In this document: positions 61,084 to 64,000 of the stretch, piece after piece | Layout of the letters: every line of letters starts with the position of its first letter | Position numbering within the stretch: position 1 is the stretch's first letter | Source of the DNA: Acholoe squamosa | Lineage: Eukaryota > Annelida > Polychaeta > Phyllodocida > Polynoidae | Assembly: GCA_949317995.1 (NCBI GenBank) | Contig: OX439046.1 | Coordinates: 37,050,002 to 37,114,001, forward strand | Reading direction: 5' to 3' | Length of the DNA stretch: 64,000 nt | The notes under the pieces: generated by a model | Told to the model about the DNA's origin: nothing | The model's database searches: none | The model's input: the letters and a program-made list of their open reading frames with translations, nothing else | Made by a program: the position numbers and the translations under genes

Positions 61084-62083
61084 TTGTCTAGATGTATGGT
61101 GAGCTGTGACCTAATGAAGGTCTGGATAGGGTCCTGTCTGACTGATACAATGGCCGGTTATATAGTCTAGACCTGGGAGTCTAGATGGATGGTGAGCTGT
61201 GACCTAATGAAGGTCCGGATAGGGTCCTGTCTGACTGATACAATGGCCAGTTATATAGTCTAGATGGATGGTGAGCTGTGACCTAATGAAGGTCTGGATA
61301 GGGTCCTGTCTGACTGATACAATGACCGGTTATATAGTCTAGATGGATGGTGAGCTGTGACCTAATGAAGGTCCGGATAGGGTCCTGTCTGACTGATACA
61401 ATGGCCGGTTATATAGTCTAGACCCGGGAGTCTAGATGGATGGTGAGCTGTGACCTAATGAAGGTCCGGATAGGGTCCTGTCTGACTGATACAATGGCCG
61501 GTTATATAGTCTAGATGGATGGTGAGCTGTGACCTAATGAAGGTCTGGATAGGGTCCTGTCTGACTGATACAATGACCGGTTATATAGTCTAGATGGATG
61601 GTGAGCTGTGACCTAATGAAGGTCCGGATAGGGTCCTGTCTGATTGATACAATGACCGGTTATATAGTCTAGATGGATGGTCAGCTGTGACCTAATGAAG
61701 GTCCGGATAGGGTTCTGTCTGACTGATACAATGACCAGTTATATAGTCTAGATGGATGGTCAGCTGTGATGTAATGAAGGTCCAGATAGGGTCCTGTCTG
61801 ACTGATACAATGGCCGGTTATATAGTCTAGACCCGGGAGTCTAGATGGATGGTGAGCTGTGACCTAATGAAGGTCTGGATAGGGTCCTGTCTGACTGATA
61901 CAATGGCCGGTTATATAGTCTAGACCCGGGAGTCTAGATGGATGGTGAGCTGTGACCTAATGAAGGTCCGGATAGGGTCCTGTCTGACTGATACAATGAC
62001 CGGTTATATAGTCTAGATGGATGGTCAGCTGTGATGTAATGAAGGTCCAGATAGGGCCCTGTCTGACTGATACAATGGCCGGT
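61084..62083 (+). repeat. 79/93-bp minisatellite with optional 14-bp insert
   Basis: About 12 units of GATGGATGGTGAGCTGTGAC...CCGGTTATATAGTCTA. Some units carry an extra GACC(C/T)GGGAGTCTA, which repeats the TCTAGA edge and lengthens the unit from 79 to 93 bp. Long and short units alternate irregularly. Later units share GTCAGCTGTGATGTAATG changes. Confidence 0.9.
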
Positions 62084-63903
62084 TCAGCCTTGTCCAGGGG
62101 CGGGCATAAGTCATGAACAAGGATCGATGTGACGACGAGACCTGGGTGTAGAAACCAATGCGATATTCAGGTATCTACCTTCTCGTGTCCACCTTTGCCG
62201 TTGTGATATATTTTAACACAAGGGAACGTTCAACATTATGTCACTGTTTATTTTTTTGCATTTTTCAGGACCAACCCACCCCCTTGTCACTGTCTTGGCA
62301 CATGGCCTCGTCACGAGAAGCCAAAGACCCCCCCCCCCTCCCCATCCTCTAACCAGTGACGTAATTGTTGAATGTTCCAACAGTGATGCCAAATGTAATA
62401 TGGCTATTATGATTTAAGCACGTTAAGCGCCTCCAAAGTATAAAGTGCATCATATTCATTGGTCGTGCAGCCACTGATAAGTGAGAAGGACAGGTAGCAG
62501 ACATGGTCGTGTTGTGCTTATTGTTAGTTATATAGCAGGTGCACCAACACGGTATGACGCCAGGTGACAACATGTGGAGCAGGAGCACGCTAAGTCTACT
62601 TACTGCAAAGTTCAGCATCATTAGCAGTATTAGGCACTGGGCACAGTCTTCACACACGCAATCTAGCCGGCCGTGTCCCAGCAGGAGATTACTGCTACCC
62701 TTTGGCTGCTTCACCTCTCATACATCTACCTTTGAGGCTACCTACAGGCTACATAATAATAACGCTGAAACTGCCACAAAATGCTACCCTGTATTGCTAT
62801 AGTCTTATGATTTTCTACCTTCGTTGGCTTCTTTTCTCACACCTATGAATATATATTTACTTCCTAGAATCACAGTAGTGAAACATAATTTGATGTAATA
62901 TATCCCACAGCAGATAAAACACGCTCTGTGTTCAGTCAAGGACATTGGGTATGCGTGTGTTGATGCCTATTATGCGCTCACATTGTTTTATCTCATATTC
63001 ATAACCTTTCTGTGATTTCTATCTATTCCATGGACAGCCCCCGGTAAAGCCCTTGTTATTTGGGTCTAAATGACATTGCATGGTCTAGGTGACTGCACGG
63101 GGACACATAGATATACACATACATTGTACATCAAAAATGATACTGAGATAATGATGTATGGTCACAACACACCCAGACTTCTTTATCATCACAACCCACA
63201 CTGTGAAAAAAAATGTCGAAATAATGGAATCCTCTTCCCAAATGTGCCAGATCCAGATTCAGTTCAAAGAGGATCCATGGTAGATTCAACAGTTATTCTT
63301 TACATTGCAAGCAATACTAGATAGATCCCCATTATTTGGCGCGACACCAACAAGGCCTTAGTAGCAAGCTGCTTATCTAGCCACAAAGGTGCACACAGGA
63401 ATACGATTATCAGGGCCACGGGGGAGGCAGCAACAAGGACGCATGTGCATGTTGGCGGAACAGGAAATCAAGTTGCACCTGGGGTCGTACATGTCGAGTT
63501 TCTAGCACTCTGTTGTTTGCTACTTCAACAAATTTATGTTATGAACTTATGTAGAGTAGACTCTCAGATAATGGTTCACCTCCCTAATGTGGAGGGAATC
63601 CTATACACTAAGTACAATGTCTAGATTGAAGCCCTCCAATATGCCCCATTATGGTGCTAGATTGTCATACTAAGGGTCCCATGTGTTCGCTGCATTGGAA
63701 CATCAGACATCAACACCTGATTCAGATTCCCTTTGGACAAATCAAATTCCCTCTTTTCAAGAGAGGTATAATAGAAGTGTACAATATCCCCTGCTAGGAG
63801 ATCCTATAATGCAAACTGAGGAACTACATAAAAAAAGATGCGGAATAGGATCATTGCTGCCACTCACTGCATTTATTACATAACTTTTGTGATTTTGGGT
63901 TTT
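62084..63903. other. No gene recognised
   Basis: Short frames only, on both strands; no recognisable domain, RNA gene or element edge. Confidence 0.4.
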
Positions 63904-63942
63904 TATATGGATAACAGGCACTGGGTGCCTGTTATCCATATA
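63904..63942. other. 39-bp perfect hairpin
   Basis: Eighteen bases TATATGGATAACAGGCAC, loop TGG, then the exact complement. Shorter than a typical microRNA precursor and fully paired; could be a cruciform or the core of a foldback element. Confidence 0.75.
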
Positions 63943-64000
63943 CATATATGTCATATGTCACATGTTAAAACCTACGATAATTCTTTTGCCAAGGGCAGGG

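Noticed and set aside
63904..63942. MicroRNA precursor
   Set aside because: The stem is too short, perfectly paired and has only a 3-base loop.

Overview
The window reads as nuclear DNA of an animal, most likely a marine invertebrate. I see no operons, ribosome binding sites or long open reading frames. It carries a non-LTR retrotransposon fragment, SINEs with target-site duplications, Helitron-type ends, at least fifteen non-autonomous DNA transposons of several superfamilies, and many minisatellites. The species cannot be fixed from sequence alone. No host protein-coding gene could be recognised on either strand. The only convincing protein homology is the 3' end of a LINE reverse transcriptase at about 53.28-53.78 kb (minus strand). 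The window therefore looks like an intergenic or intronic block made of repeats.

Layout. 0-12.7 kb: small inverted-repeat elements (1.3, 4.2 and 6.7-7.3 kb), a Helitron left end (5.0 kb), scattered copies of a 21-bp minisatellite motif, and a 26-bp perfect palindrome. 12.7-15.6 kb: a foldback element, a 58-bp minisatellite (13.3-14.7 kb) introduced by a perfect hairpin, and a 464-bp inverted-repeat element. 16.7-20.4 kb: a DNA transposon with 6-bp target duplications, a 1.4-kb element with ~100-bp terminal repeats carrying two copies of a 251-bp block with a tRNA-like module, and an 801-bp Helitron. 24.0-25.8 kb: a hAT-type element directly abutting a 955-bp element with 45-bp terminal repeats and mirror-image internal motifs. 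27.4-31.4 kb: a degenerate minisatellite broken open by at least seven insertions, some nested four deep. 33.7-35.5, 41.1-42.0, 45.1-46.1 and 61.1-62.1 kb: four further minisatellites. 50.2-54.2 kb: tRNA-like relic, hairpin, MITE, then a LINE tail holding two MITEs, then a hAT-type element. 59.3-60.3 kb: a 297-bp MITE followed by a second Helitron.

The most informative content is the insertion history. Exact short duplications (TTA, TA, 6 bp, 8 bp, 12-14 bp) flank many of the elements, so their edges and order of arrival can be read directly. The SINE family near 30.4, 33.4 and 44.3 kb has a shared ~108-bp head joined to at least two different tails. The 28.4-30.9 kb nest and the MITE-terminated LINE reading frame are the other highlights.
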